64,000 nucleotides of DNA from an alpha proteobacterium HIMB59 (GTDB lineage Bacteria > Pseudomonadota > Alphaproteobacteria > HIMB59): positions 1,302,001 through 1,366,000 of the forward strand of contig CP003801.1 in assembly GCA_000299115.1 (NCBI GenBank), in the 5' to 3' direction. Shown here one piece after another: positions 26,202 through 35,329 of the stretch. Every line of letters starts with the position of its first letter. The stretch's first letter is position 1. A program made the position numbers and the translations under genes. The notes under the pieces are model-generated. The model was not told where the DNA came from, did no database searches, and worked only from the letters and a program-made list of their open reading frames with translations.

Positions 26202-27623
26202 GTGCAAAAGAGTTACGATAGTTTAAAAGACAACGATATTGAGGTTATTTTACTAGCCTATTTACTAAAACATCCTGAACTCTTAGATACTCATTTTGAG
26301 CAAATATCTTTTAATTTGTTCGCTAACCCTGAAAATCTAAAAATTTTCAAAGTACTTGAAGATTTTCATCAATCTCAAAAAAATATCTCAATCGATACAA
26401 TAAAAAATTATATACCTGATATTCAATCCCAAACTTTAAAAGATCTATCTCTTCAAATAGATCAAATAGTTTTTTCAAAAGAAATTTTTCTTAATTATAT
26501 TGAAAGTCTTCAAGAATTATATCTTAGAAGAGAATTATTTAAACTTACTCAAGATAAAAATAATGAGTCTACAACATTCCAGACATCTAATAACATCAAA
26601 GAAATATTTTTGGATTTAGAAAAAAAGATTTTCGATTTATCAAATTTTAAAAAAGAAAATTATGAGTTTAAAGATTTTGCTACGGTTACAAAATCTTCAC
26701 TTCAGCTTGTTGAAAAAGCATTTAAGAAAAAAGGTAAATACTCTGGTGTAGTTTCTGGATTTAATGATCTAGATAATATGTTAGGAGGTTTACAAAATTC
26801 TGATCTTGTTATTTTAGCTGGAAGACCGTCCATGGGAAAGACAGCTTTAGCAACAAATATTGCTTTTAATGCAGCTAAATATTATTCAAATGAGGAAGAA
26901 AAAGGTTCTGTAGTGATGTTTTCTTTAGAAATGTCAGCTGAACAAATAGGTCTTAGAATTTTGGCCGAGCAATCTCGAATACCGAGTGATAAACTTCGAA
27001 AAGGTGAGTTAAATGAAAGAGACTCCGCTGCACTTTCATCGACTTACCAAGAAATACACCAATTAAACTTTTTCTTTGATGATAGTCCAAACTTGACTGT
27101 TTCTGAGTTAAGATCAAAATTAAGACGCTATAAAAAAAATTACAATATCAAGTTAGTTCTGATTGATTATCTTCAATTAATCAAACCTGAAGGACAAAGA
27201 GATAGCCGTGTTAATGAACTTTCTGAAATTACGAGGAGTTTAAAACAATTAGCAAAAGAATTTGATTTACCAGTTGTTTCCCTCTCACAATTATCACGTC
27301 AAGTTGAAAATAGAGATGATAAAAGGCCTCTCTTATCTGATTTGAGAGAGTCAGGAAGTATTGAACAAGATGCTGATGTTGTGATGTTCATTTACAGAGA
27401 AAGTTACTACCTTCAACGAAACGAGCCCACAAGAGGTTCTGATGAGACTCAAGAATCTTATCAAAAAAAACATGATGCTTGGAAAGATAGAAATGAAGAG
27501 GTTTTTAATAAAGCAGAGCTTATTGTTGCAAAACAAAGAAATGGTCCCACAGGTAAGATTGAACTATACTTCGATGATAAGTATACAAAATTCTTAGGTA
27601 TAGATAAAAATAACAATTTTTAA
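26202..27623 (+). CDS. dnaB: Replicative DNA helicase DnaB
   Basis: Hexameric 5'-3' helicase of the replication fork. The N-terminal helical domain is about 1-115, then a linker, then the RecA-like motor with Walker A GRPSMGKT at 207-214, MFSLEMSAEQ, LIDYLQLI and RESGSIEQDADVV. Length 473 equals E. coli DnaB. The start is GTG at 26202. In relatives alr and radA usually lie between dnaB and cvpA; here mlaE-mlaF follow instead, 4 bp downstream. Confidence 0.97.
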   Translation: MQKSYDSLKDNDIEVILLAYLLKHPELLDTHFEQISFNLFANPENLKIFKVLEDFHQSQKNISIDTIKNYIPDIQSQTLKDLSLQIDQIVFSKEIFLNYIESLQELYLRRELFKLTQDKNNESTTFQTSNNIKEIFLDLEKKIFDLSNFKKENYEFKDFATVTKSSLQLVEKAFKKKGKYSGVVSGFNDLDNMLGGLQNSDLVILAGRPSMGKTALATNIAFNAAKYYSNEEEKGSVVMFSLEMSAEQIGLRILAEQSRIPSDKLRKGELNERDSAALSSTYQEIHQLNFFFDDSPNLTVSELRSKLRRYKKNYNIKLVLIDYLQLIKPEGQRDSRVNELSEITRSLKQLAKEFDLPVVSLSQLSRQVENRDDKRPLLSDLRESGSIEQDADVVMFIYRESYYLQRNEPTRGSDETQESYQKKHDAWKDRNEEVFNKAELIVAKQRNGPTGKIELYFDDKYTKFLGIDKNNNF

Positions 27624-27627
27624 TTAA

Positions 27628-28395
27628 ATGCAATTTGTAGAAAGTATTGGAAAGACTGCCCTCAATATTATCAGAGCAATTGGTAAGTTAGTTTTATTTA
27701 TTTATCTTTTTTTTCAATTTATTTTTAAACCAAAATTTTATTATAAACAAAATTCTAAATACTTTATTGAAATTTTTATATCCTCTATTCCCATTATAGC
27801 GCTTACAGGTATTTTTTCTGGAATGGTTTTGGCACTACAATCCTATACGGGTTTTTCTCGCTTTTCTGCTGAGTCTGCAATACCCAACATAGTTGTGCTT
27901 ACTTTAACTCGTGAGTTGGGGCCTGTTTTAACTGGCCTGATGATATCAGCAAGAGTTGGATCTGCTATCGCTGCTGAAATTGCTACCATGAGAGTAACCG
28001 AGCAAATAGATGCTCTCAAAACATTAAATACAAACTATTTTAATTATCTTGTAACGCCTAGAGTCTTGAGTCTTACCTTGGCTATGCCTATATTTGTTAC
28101 AATTGTTGATTTTATCGGAGTAATGGGTGGATATGTAGTTAGCGTGTATCGTTTAGGTTTTAATGAGAATATGTATTTAATTAATACTATAGATTTTTTA
28201 AGTTTCTCTGATTATTTTTCAGGAGTAATTAAAGCAACAGTATTTGGTTTTATCATATCTATAATTAGTTGTTATAATGGTTTATATTCTGAAAAAGGAG
28301 CCTTCGGAGTTGGATCAGCCACTACAAATGCCGTTGTTTTATCCTCCATTTTAATTTTAGTTTTTAACTACTTTCTAACTGAAATATTTTTTTAA
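27628..28395 (+). CDS. mlaE: MlaE-type phospholipid ABC transporter permease
   Basis: Integral membrane permease of the Mla (MCE) system for lipid transport between inner and outer membrane. Family features are GIFSGMVLALQSY, the TRELGPVLTGLMISARVGSAIAAE block and AEIATMRVTEQIDAL. Length 255 is typical. It is paired with mlaF 1 bp downstream, but no MCE-domain gene (mlaD) is next to it, so the substrate-binding ring must be encoded elsewhere. Confidence 0.93.
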   Translation: MQFVESIGKTALNIIRAIGKLVLFIYLFFQFIFKPKFYYKQNSKYFIEIFISSIPIIALTGIFSGMVLALQSYTGFSRFSAESAIPNIVVLTLTRELGPVLTGLMISARVGSAIAAEIATMRVTEQIDALKTLNTNYFNYLVTPRVLSLTLAMPIFVTIVDFIGVMGGYVVSVYRLGFNENMYLINTIDFLSFSDYFSGVIKATVFGFIISIISCYNGLYSEKGAFGVGSATTNAVVLSSILILVFNYFLTEIFF

Positions 28396-28396
28396 A

Positions 28397-29107
28397 ATGG
28401 AAATAAGAATAGAAAAATTATCAAAAAAATTCGGCGATAACCACGTACTCAAAGATATCAACCTAGTAATTGAAAAAAATAAATCGACAATCATTCTTGG
28501 CAAATCGGGATGCGGGAAGTCAGTTCTATTAAAACTTATTTATCAATTAATCAAGAATGATGAGGGTTCAATTTTGTATGATAAAAAAAGTTTTGTAGAC
28601 ATAGATAAATTTGGAATGCTTTTTCAGTATGGAGCATTGTTTGATAGTCTGACAATTGCTGAAAATATTGCTTTTATTGACTTTATTGACGGTAAAAATA
28701 AGTACAGAAATAAAGTCATAAATTCATTAAAAGAAGTTGGTTTGACTGCTGATATTTATAATAAATATCCATCTGAGATCTCAGGTGGAATGAAAAAAAG
28801 AGTAGCCTTAGCTAGAGCTATTTACAAAAATCCTAAAGTCATTTTTTTAGACGAACCAACAACAGGTCTTGATCCAATAAATAGTGATATGATTAATGAA
28901 TTAATTATTAGAATCATCAGAAAGAAAAAAATGACTGCAGTTACAATCACACATGATATTCAGAGTGCTCTAAAAACTGGTGATAATTATTTTTTTCTTA
29001 ATAACGGAGTAGTTGAAGACTCAGGAAAATGTCAAACTATGCTTAAATCAAAAAATAAATTGCTTGATGAATTTTTACTAGGTGTCAAAAAACTTCAAAA
29101 AGGCTAA
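28397..29107 (+). CDS. mlaF: Mla-type ABC transporter ATP-binding protein
   Basis: ATPase partner of MlaE. Walker A is GKSGCGKS, the signature reads SGGMKKRVALARA, Walker B is VIFLDEPTTGLD and the switch histidine is in ITHD. Length 236 fits. It overlaps the following cvpA-like gene by one base (TAATG). Confidence 0.93.
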   Translation: MEIRIEKLSKKFGDNHVLKDINLVIEKNKSTIILGKSGCGKSVLLKLIYQLIKNDEGSILYDKKSFVDIDKFGMLFQYGALFDSLTIAENIAFIDFIDGKNKYRNKVINSLKEVGLTADIYNKYPSEISGGMKKRVALARAIYKNPKVIFLDEPTTGLDPINSDMINELIIRIIRKKKMTAVTITHDIQSALKTGDNYFFLNNGVVEDSGKCQTMLKSKNKLLDEFLLGVKKLQKG

Positions 29108-29679
29108 TGAGCTTTGATAACTTAAATTATGTGGACTATATTTATTTATCTTTATTAGTTTTATTTATTATATTTTTTTCCCTTAAAGGGGCGACTAAGT
29201 CTATTAATTATAGCTTAAAAATACTTTTATCAGTTTCTATTCCTTTTTTATTCTACAAAAGAGCATCGAATTATTTTTTGGCTGAATTAGATATTGAATT
29301 TTTCAATAATCTAGCAGACTCAAATAAAATTTTTTTTGAGATTATCATCTTTATAATTTTATTTTTATTGGTTTATATTACCTACTCTATTCTAGAAAAG
29401 GCAATCAATATTAAATCTCCAACACAATTAGAATTTAAAATAATAGATATTATAGTTGGAGCTATATATGGGCTCTTTATATTTACTTTTCTTTTTTATA
29501 TTTCCTTTTCAATCTTTCTCAATAAACATATAAAAGTCAATAACCCCATCATTGAGTTTAATATCTCTTTTTATGAAAAGTTATTAAATAAAAAAGCTGA
29601 AAATAATTTAAATATTAATGAAAAAAATGATGATAAAGTCCCTGAGAAGAAATCAAAAAAATCTAATGAGTTATATTAA
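29107..29679 (+). CDS. cvpA: CvpA family membrane protein
   Basis: Inner-membrane protein with four predicted membrane segments (about 10-25, 35-50, 73-95 and 117-142) and a charged Asn/Lys/Glu-rich tail. Sequence similarity is weak; the topology and position immediately before purF match CvpA, known from E. coli for colicin V production and envelope stress. It overlaps purF by 14 bp. Confidence 0.75.
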   Translation: MSFDNLNYVDYIYLSLLVLFIIFFSLKGATKSINYSLKILLSVSIPFLFYKRASNYFLAELDIEFFNNLADSNKIFFEIIIFIILFLLVYITYSILEKAINIKSPTQLEFKIIDIIVGAIYGLFIFTFLFYISFSIFLNKHIKVNNPIIEFNISFYEKLLNKKAENNLNINEKNDDKVPEKKSKKSNELY

Positions 29680-31090
29680 TCAAGATAGATTTATCGACCA
29701 TTGTGCAGTTTTTGGAACATACAATATAAAGGATGCTGTTTATTCTAATATTTTAGGTCTTCACGCTCTGCAACATCGAGGACAAGAGGCTTCTGGAATA
29801 TTTTATTTTCAGGATAATGGCCAGTTTTCATTCAAAAAAGGCATAGGTAAAGTCTCCGAAGTTTATGCGGGATTTGACCATGAACAAATTGAAAATCCTA
29901 AAGTTACAAATGGTCATAATCGATACTCTACATTTGGTGGTAGCGAAGAAAAAAATATTCAACCATTATATGCTCAAATTAATAAAGACATCATTTCCAT
30001 ATCCCATAATGGCAATATCACTAATGCCCATTATTTAAAACAAATTTTACTTGAAGATGGTTGTATTTTTCAATCCGATATGGATACAGAAGTTATTCTT
30101 CATCTTATAGCCAAAAGTAAAGAGACTAATATTATTGAAAAAATTCAAGATGCACTCAGAAAAGTAGAAGGCGCTTACTCATTAATTATTACCTATAATG
30201 ATGAAATAATAGCAATCAGAGATCCTAATGGCATACGACCTCTTGTACTTGGAAAAAAAGATAGTGGCTACGTTATTTCTTCTGAGACCTGTGGCCTTGA
30301 TATTATTAATTCTACATTTGAAAGAGAAATTAATCCCGGAGAAATTTTTTTAATTAATGATAAAGGCACAAGATCATTTTCTATAGCCAATAAGGTTGAT
30401 AAAAAATTTTGTATTTTTGAATATATTTATTTTGCAAGACCAGACTCAAATTTTCTTAATCAGAATGTTTATGAGGCCAGAATTAATATTGGAAAAGAAT
30501 TATATTTAGAAAAAAAAGAAAATAATTCCGATATTGTAATTCCTGTTCCTGACTCTGGTTTGGCTTCTGCTATTGGATACTCTGAGGCTTCTGGGATACC
30601 CTTTCAACTTGGGATTATTCGTAATCACTATGTGGGTCGATCATTCATACAACCTAAACAGGAATTAAGAGACTTAGCTGTCAAAATGAAACATAACGTG
30701 AATCTTAAATTGCTAAAAGGTAAGTCCATTACCTTAATTGATGACTCAATTGTTCGAGGAACAACTAGCAAAAAAATTGTAAGTCTTTTAAAAAATGCTG
30801 GCGTAAAAGAGATACATTTCAAGGTTGCCTCACCCGCTATTATTGGATCTTGCTATTATGGTGTAGATACGCCCAATGAAGACAATCTAATAGCTAATAT
30901 TAAAAATCTAGAAGAAATAAAAAATTACCTTGAGGTAGATAGCTTACAATATCTTTCTTTAAATGGTCTTTATAAAGCAGTAAATGGAAATAGCGGTTAC
31001 TGTGATGCTTGTTTTACGAAAAATTACCCAGTACCTCTAGTTGACCAAACATTAAAAAAACAACAAAAAGAACAAATTAAACTAGTTTGA
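29666..31090 (+). CDS. purF: Amidophosphoribosyltransferase
   Basis: First step of de novo purine synthesis: PRPP plus glutamine to phosphoribosylamine. The frame opens at 29618, but the ATG at 29666 (474 residues) leads to FIDHCAVFG, so the catalytic Cys13 would follow a short propeptide as in the B. subtilis-type enzymes. The PRPP loop reads ITLIDDSIVRGTTS, and GYCDACFT near the C-terminus also fits that type, which carries an iron-sulfur cluster. Coupled to cvpA by a 14-bp overlap. Confidence 0.96.
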   Translation: MSYINQDRFIDHCAVFGTYNIKDAVYSNILGLHALQHRGQEASGIFYFQDNGQFSFKKGIGKVSEVYAGFDHEQIENPKVTNGHNRYSTFGGSEEKNIQPLYAQINKDIISISHNGNITNAHYLKQILLEDGCIFQSDMDTEVILHLIAKSKETNIIEKIQDALRKVEGAYSLIITYNDEIIAIRDPNGIRPLVLGKKDSGYVISSETCGLDIINSTFEREINPGEIFLINDKGTRSFSIANKVDKKFCIFEYIYFARPDSNFLNQNVYEARINIGKELYLEKKENNSDIVIPVPDSGLASAIGYSEASGIPFQLGIIRNHYVGRSFIQPKQELRDLAVKMKHNVNLKLLKGKSITLIDDSIVRGTTSKKIVSLLKNAGVKEIHFKVASPAIIGSCYYGVDTPNEDNLIANIKNLEEIKNYLEVDSLQYLSLNGLYKAVNGNSGYCDACFTKNYPVPLVDQTLKKQQKEQIKLV

Positions 31091-31557
31091 GGAATAGTTT
31101 AATTATTCACTACCACGGGGAAATAAAATATTCAGAAGAAGAAAATAATATCTTAATTTCCGAGGATGACAGTTGGAAAGGTGAATTTATTAATAAACAA
31201 CTTCAAATAGATTATCTCAAAATAGATGATTATATAAAGGCATCACAGGTAGTTAATCAAGAATTTGGAGAAATCAATAACATTAAAATTATTAATCATA
31301 ATTATGATTTGAATATGATTTCATATCAATATGACTATGAAATGATTAAAAAAAACTATCAGATGCTTGGTAATCTAATTTTTTTTATAAATTTATTAAT
31401 TCAAAATTTTTCAGCAAATATTAAAATTGAGTTAATTTTAGAAGATGAAAGTCATTTTAAAATTCATCAAAATAACTTTAGTTTGTCACTAAAAAATTAT
31501 TTAAAGGTTTTACAAAAAGATCTTTCAAAAAAATACAATATAGAATTAAAAAATTAA
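31087..31557 (+). CDS. Hypothetical protein downstream of purF
   Basis: 156 residues with no family I recognise, no signal peptide and no clear membrane span; one moderately hydrophobic stretch (about 96-108) sits in an otherwise charged, Asn/Ile/Lys-rich chain. The start is TTG at 31087 in a TTGA overlap with the purF stop; the next in-frame Met is near residue 77. Overlap with purF suggests cotranslation. In other Alphaproteobacteria an SDR-family gene often follows purF, but no Rossmann motif is visible here. Confidence 0.6.
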   Translation: MRNSLIIHYHGEIKYSEEENNILISEDDSWKGEFINKQLQIDYLKIDDYIKASQVVNQEFGEINNIKIINHNYDLNMISYQYDYEMIKKNYQMLGNLIFFINLLIQNFSANIKIELILEDESHFKIHQNNFSLSLKNYLKVLQKDLSKKYNIELKN

Positions 31558-32799
31558 ATTAAAGTTAATACCTTTTAAATTTAATTCTCTAATTAAGATC
31601 TTAGACAAGAAGCTCTTTACGTGTGGCTTAATATTTTTTTTGTTAAAATTACATGAAATTTTAAAATAGTTTTTCTGATTGACAGTAAAAGCAGTTATAA
31701 AATAAATTTTAAATTCCTTAGAGTTTTTTTGAATTTTACCAAGTTCTCCATTAATAGGTTTAATAATCTTATTTAGATATGAGGTTTTAAAAAAGAATTT
31801 ATTATTTAAATGTCCATAGATTAAATCAAGTATTTTAGATTTTGATAAATTTATTGCAGAAATAAAATGGATATTCAAAGAACTATAGTAATTATGATTA
31901 TTAGATAAATAGTCTAGAAATTTTTTTTGATATATATTTTTTTCACTAATTAGATCCATTTTATTTACGAGCACTAAAAACGGCTTGTTTCTTTTTGAGA
32001 GTGAACCAATTAGCGAAAGGTCTAACTTTGACTCTGAAGTGGAATCAAGTAATAAAACTATCAAAGAAGCATTTTTTATAAAATATTCTGACTGAATAAT
32101 TGAAAATTTTTCAAAATCATTATTTCTTCTGTTTGATCTACTTCTAATAAAACCTGCTGTATCAATAAAGCGCAAGATTTCTTTTTTATAATTTATATCC
32201 CAATTAACAGAGTCTCTTGTTGTATGAAGATTTGGAGATGTTTGAGATAATTGAATATTTGTAATCTTATTAAATAATGTTGATTTACCTGTATTTTCTT
32301 TACCAAAAATAACTATTGTGCTCGTTTCTTGTTTAATATAACTCTCAGCATCTATTGAATTTTGACTTGCAAGAAAATTATATAATTCTCCAAAATTATC
32401 TTTTTGATTAACAAAAATTTTTGAAAATAAATTTGGAATTAAATTTGAAAAGTCTAACTGATTAAAGTGGAAAAAATATATATTTATACCTAACGAGTTG
32501 ATGAATTTGCAAATTTTCAAATCTTCTTCAGTAAAAATTTCAGAAAGATAGATAAATTTTATATTTGAAATTTTTAAATCACTAATTCTTTTATATACTT
32601 CTTTAAAATCAGATAAATTATAAAATCCTGGAGTATCGTATAAGTAATAGTGAAAATTTTTAATAGAAATTTCTTTTCTAATGATGTCTACAGTTGTGTT
32701 TTCTAAAGGGTTTGAAATAGTTCTATGATTTTTAGAAAAAAGATTAAATAAATGAGATTTACCCTCATTTACTTTTCCAATAATAAAGTAATTATTCAC
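31546..32799 (-). CDS. der: GTPase Der (EngA), first G domain diverged
   Basis: Two tandem GTPase domains plus a C-terminal KH-like domain, needed for 50S subunit assembly. The second domain is canonical: GKENTGKS at 166-173, DTAG at 213-216 and VNKMD at 278-282. The first domain is degenerate: P-loop GKVNEGKS at 8-15 and DTPG at 55-58 remain, but the NKxD position reads NQLD (113-116) and the usual acidic DGREGLTPxD segment is lost. The start is GTG at 32799. Length 417 is short. It follows bamB, a conserved pairing. Confidence 0.9.
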   Translation of the reverse strand: MNNYFIIGKVNEGKSHLFNLFSKNHRTISNPLENTTVDIIRKEISIKNFHYYLYDTPGFYNLSDFKEVYKRISDLKISNIKFIYLSEIFTEEDLKICKFINSLGINIYFFHFNQLDFSNLIPNLFSKIFVNQKDNFGELYNFLASQNSIDAESYIKQETSTIVIFGKENTGKSTLFNKITNIQLSQTSPNLHTTRDSVNWDINYKKEILRFIDTAGFIRSRSNRRNNDFEKFSIIQSEYFIKNASLIVLLLDSTSESKLDLSLIGSLSKRNKPFLVLVNKMDLISEKNIYQKKFLDYLSNNHNYYSSLNIHFISAINLSKSKILDLIYGHLNNKFFFKTSYLNKIIKPINGELGKIQKNSKEFKIYFITAFTVNQKNYFKISCNFNKKNIKPHVKSFLSKILIRELNLKGINFNLIF

Positions 32800-33976
32800 T
32801 GAGTGTATAAAGATTTCTACTATCTACAAAATAATATTTATCATTACTTTCAAAAAACTTTAAAAAATCTGTAAACTTTTCTTTAACTGAATTAATTAAT
32901 TCACCTTTAAAATTGATAACACTTATACCATCTTGATTGGCTAAAAATAGGTTTTCACCATCTGTCCAAAAACTAAAAGGATTTCCTTGACTATGGGCAA
33001 TTTCTTTTTGCAAATAACCCTGAGACGAGAAAATAAAAATCTTATTAAACGTTAAAATAAACAAGTTTTTTTCATCATCGATAAAATAATCAACTATGGG
33101 GCTAGAGATGTCTGTTTCCCATGATATTTCGGAAGTAATGGGATTAAAAATTGATATCAAACCTTTTTTTTCTATAAAATATAAAAAGTTATCAATATTA
33201 AAAGGAGTATCTAAGAATTCTTCAAATGTACCCACTTGAGAAAGAATATTCAAATCCTCCAAGTAATAATTAGTTTCGGGAATGTTATCAGTTTGTTTTA
33301 AAAAAATTAAAGTTCCAGAATTATAAAGAATAACATTGCTATTATTATAAGGGTAAGTGTTTGAGGAGTTTGTTATTCCATGATTAATAGCAAAATTTCC
33401 AGTTGTAACAAAAGTGTTATTTTCTAAGTTAATTTCAATGATTTCTCCAAAAACACTAAAAGTGATGATTTTAGAAGATTGGGTGATAGTGTTTTGACTA
33501 AGAAAAACTTGTAAATCTAAAATTATCTCAAAACCATTTTGTGTGGATTTAAACACCTTACCTTTATTAGTTAAAATATATAGTTCGCTATCTAAAGATG
33601 AAATGAGAATAATGTCTTCATCTTCATTAATCTCAATTTCATAACTATTATTTTCTTTGAAATCTGTTTTGGTAATTGAAATTAAATCATTTTTCTTATT
33701 GTAATAAATTTCATTTTCTAAAATCAAGAATTGTGATTTTTTATCAATATTGGCAATTTTTTTTATTTCGAATGGTTTATTCAAATCAAACTTCTTATTA
33801 TCAGGGTATAAAACCTTACCTATTTTGAATTCACCATTGCTTTCTAAGGTCAGTGTTTTATTCAAAAAAACCTCTTCGACTTCATTTTTAGGAATATAAT
33901 CAGGCTCTACTGTTCCTAAATATTGGTTACATGATGAAAGGAGAAGTAAAAAGCCGATAAGCTTAACTATTTTCAT
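32792..33976 (-). CDS. bamB: Outer-membrane assembly lipoprotein BamB-like
   Basis: A lipoprotein signal peptide ends in LLSSC with Cys16 as lipidation site. The rest shows repeated short beta-strand blocks of the PQQ/beta-propeller kind, for instance ITSEISWETDISSPIVDYF and LFILTFNKIFIFSSQGYL. It lies between a YfgM-like gene and der, the standard context of bamB. Role: scaffold of the BAM complex on the periplasmic side. It overlaps der by 8 bp. Confidence 0.85.
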   Translation of the reverse strand: MKIVKLIGFLLLLSSCNQYLGTVEPDYIPKNEVEEVFLNKTLTLESNGEFKIGKVLYPDNKKFDLNKPFEIKKIANIDKKSQFLILENEIYYNKKNDLISITKTDFKENNSYEIEINEDEDIILISSLDSELYILTNKGKVFKSTQNGFEIILDLQVFLSQNTITQSSKIITFSVFGEIIEINLENNTFVTTGNFAINHGITNSSNTYPYNNSNVILYNSGTLIFLKQTDNIPETNYYLEDLNILSQVGTFEEFLDTPFNIDNFLYFIEKKGLISIFNPITSEISWETDISSPIVDYFIDDEKNLFILTFNKIFIFSSQGYLQKEIAHSQGNPFSFWTDGENLFLANQDGISVINFKGELINSVKEKFTDFLKFFESNDKYYFVDSRNLYTLSE

Positions 33977-34451
33977 TTTTTAATCGACTGATAGCCTTGA
34001 TGAAAAAATTATCAATCTCTTCACTATTATCTCGATAAATTAAATCAAAATTATTTATATCTAAATTAAGAAAATAAATTTTTGCAATGTCACTAAAGAT
34101 AAAATTTTCATCTAGGGATAATGATTTTAAAGTTTCAGAGTCTAAATCAACAATAGCTTTTTTTAAAAGAATTATATCCCTCTCAAGTTTTTCATATTTA
34201 TCTAAATTTTCTATAGAAGCTAAATTCAGATCAGCAAAAAAAGAAACATTTGGATCTGAGATATTAGATAGATATTCCATTTTTTGATCAATCCCTTGAG
34301 TATCTTCATTATAAAGGTTAGCAAGATAAATATCGAAATACTTCTCTGTTTCTTTATTTGAATTTAATAGAAAGAAATATGCAAGTATGATGAGCAATAT
34401 TCCTAGACCAGATGCAATAAATATATTTCTTTTAGTAATTAACTTTTCCAT
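33963..34451 (-). CDS. YfgM/TPR-like membrane-anchored protein
   Basis: 162 residues with a single N-terminal membrane anchor (about 11-29) after a basic start, then a helical periplasmic part with alternating short helices. This matches the YfgM-like proteins that precede bamB-der in Alphaproteobacteria, proposed to assist periplasmic chaperones. Sequence support is weak; context is strong. It overlaps bamB by 14 bp and the upstream thioredoxin-fold gene by 13 bp. Confidence 0.65.
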   Translation of the reverse strand: MEKLITKRNIFIASGLGILLIILAYFFLLNSNKETEKYFDIYLANLYNEDTQGIDQKMEYLSNISDPNVSFFADLNLASIENLDKYEKLERDIILLKKAIVDLDSETLKSLSLDENFIFSDIAKIYFLNLDINNFDLIYRDNSEEIDNFFIKAISRLKNENS

Positions 34452-34987
34452 TTAATTGAACATCCCATACTTGGGCTTTGTTGTGAGGAACAATACCCCT
34501 TAGCAATTACTTCTTCAATAGCATAATATAGCTCTGGTTCTCCCATTTCTGGATCTTTTCCATTAGAGTCTAGCCTACCTCTGTAATGTAATTTTAAGTC
34601 TTTATCGAAAAAATAGAATTCTGGAGTGCATAAGGCTTCAAAATTTTTGGCAATTGACTGATCGCTATCAACTATGTACTCAAAATCAAAATTAGCCCTT
34701 GAAATCTGCTCCAACAGATTAGAATTACTATCCTCAGGATAAGCAGATTGGTCGTTAGACATAATAGCTAATGAATTAACTTTTATCTCCTTGAGGCGAG
34801 AGGTTTCAATAGCTATCTTTTTTTCAATAGATCTAACATAGGGACAATGATTACAAATAAACATAATTAAAATTCCATTTAAACCAGTCATATCATAGAG
34901 AGAATTTTTATTCCCTTTTAAGCCAGTAAATTCAAAATTTTCAGGTTTCCAACCAAAATTACAACTTGAAGAATTTAAGAGTACCAT
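34439..34987 (-). CDS. Thioredoxin-fold protein of the AhpC/TSA type
   Basis: The motif FICNHCPYVRS (Cys45 and Cys48, CNHC) is characteristic of a family of cytosolic thioredoxin-like proteins annotated as AhpC/TSA. The CTPEFYFFDKD segment carries the cis-proline motif of the fold, and RGRLD near 137 fits as well. No signal peptide is present. The exact redox partner is unknown. It starts 15 bp from the divergent DUF2794-like gene. Confidence 0.85.
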   Translation of the reverse strand: MVLLNSSSCNFGWKPENFEFTGLKGNKNSLYDMTGLNGILIMFICNHCPYVRSIEKKIAIETSRLKEIKVNSLAIMSNDQSAYPEDSNSNLLEQISRANFDFEYIVDSDQSIAKNFEALCTPEFYFFDKDLKLHYRGRLDSNGKDPEMGEPELYYAIEEVIAKGYCSSQQSPSMGCSIKWKS

Positions 34988-35002
34988 TTATCTTAATATA
35001 TA

Positions 35003-35329
35003 TTGAAAATTATAAACTTAAATACTAATTCTAATTATTCTATCCCAAAAAAAACATTTCAATATTTACTTAATACCTACTCTTACGGCTTATCTAAAAA
35101 TATTTGGAAAAATTATTCCATCCAAACGGCTGACTCAAAACACTCTAAAACTAATATTACTTTTTATAAATCGAATTTCTCTTTTCCCATTATCAAAATT
35201 AATTATTTAAATAAATATGATCGAGAATTTTTCGAAGTATCTTATAATAATAAAAGAAAAGTTTTTAGTAACTTGTCTTCATTAAATATCTGGCTTAACA
35301 ATTATTTTTTTTCTAAACCTAAAATATAA
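35003..35329 (+). CDS. Small DUF2794-like protein
   Basis: 108 residues. The arrangement F-x3-LLNxYxxG, WKNYSI, then a strand with FPIIKI and a final LNxWLNNYF resembles the alphaproteobacterial DUF2794 family (F..ILNLYGRMV.....W.DYAI...FPxYRI), a family without assigned function. The match is by eye and partial. The start is TTG at 35003. Its 3' end overlaps the convergent rlmE by 28 bp. Confidence 0.6.
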   Translation: MKIINLNTNSNYSIPKKTFQYLLNTYSYGLSKNIWKNYSIQTADSKHSKTNITFYKSNFSFPIIKINYLNKYDREFFEVSYNNKRKVFSNLSSLNIWLNNYFFSKPKI

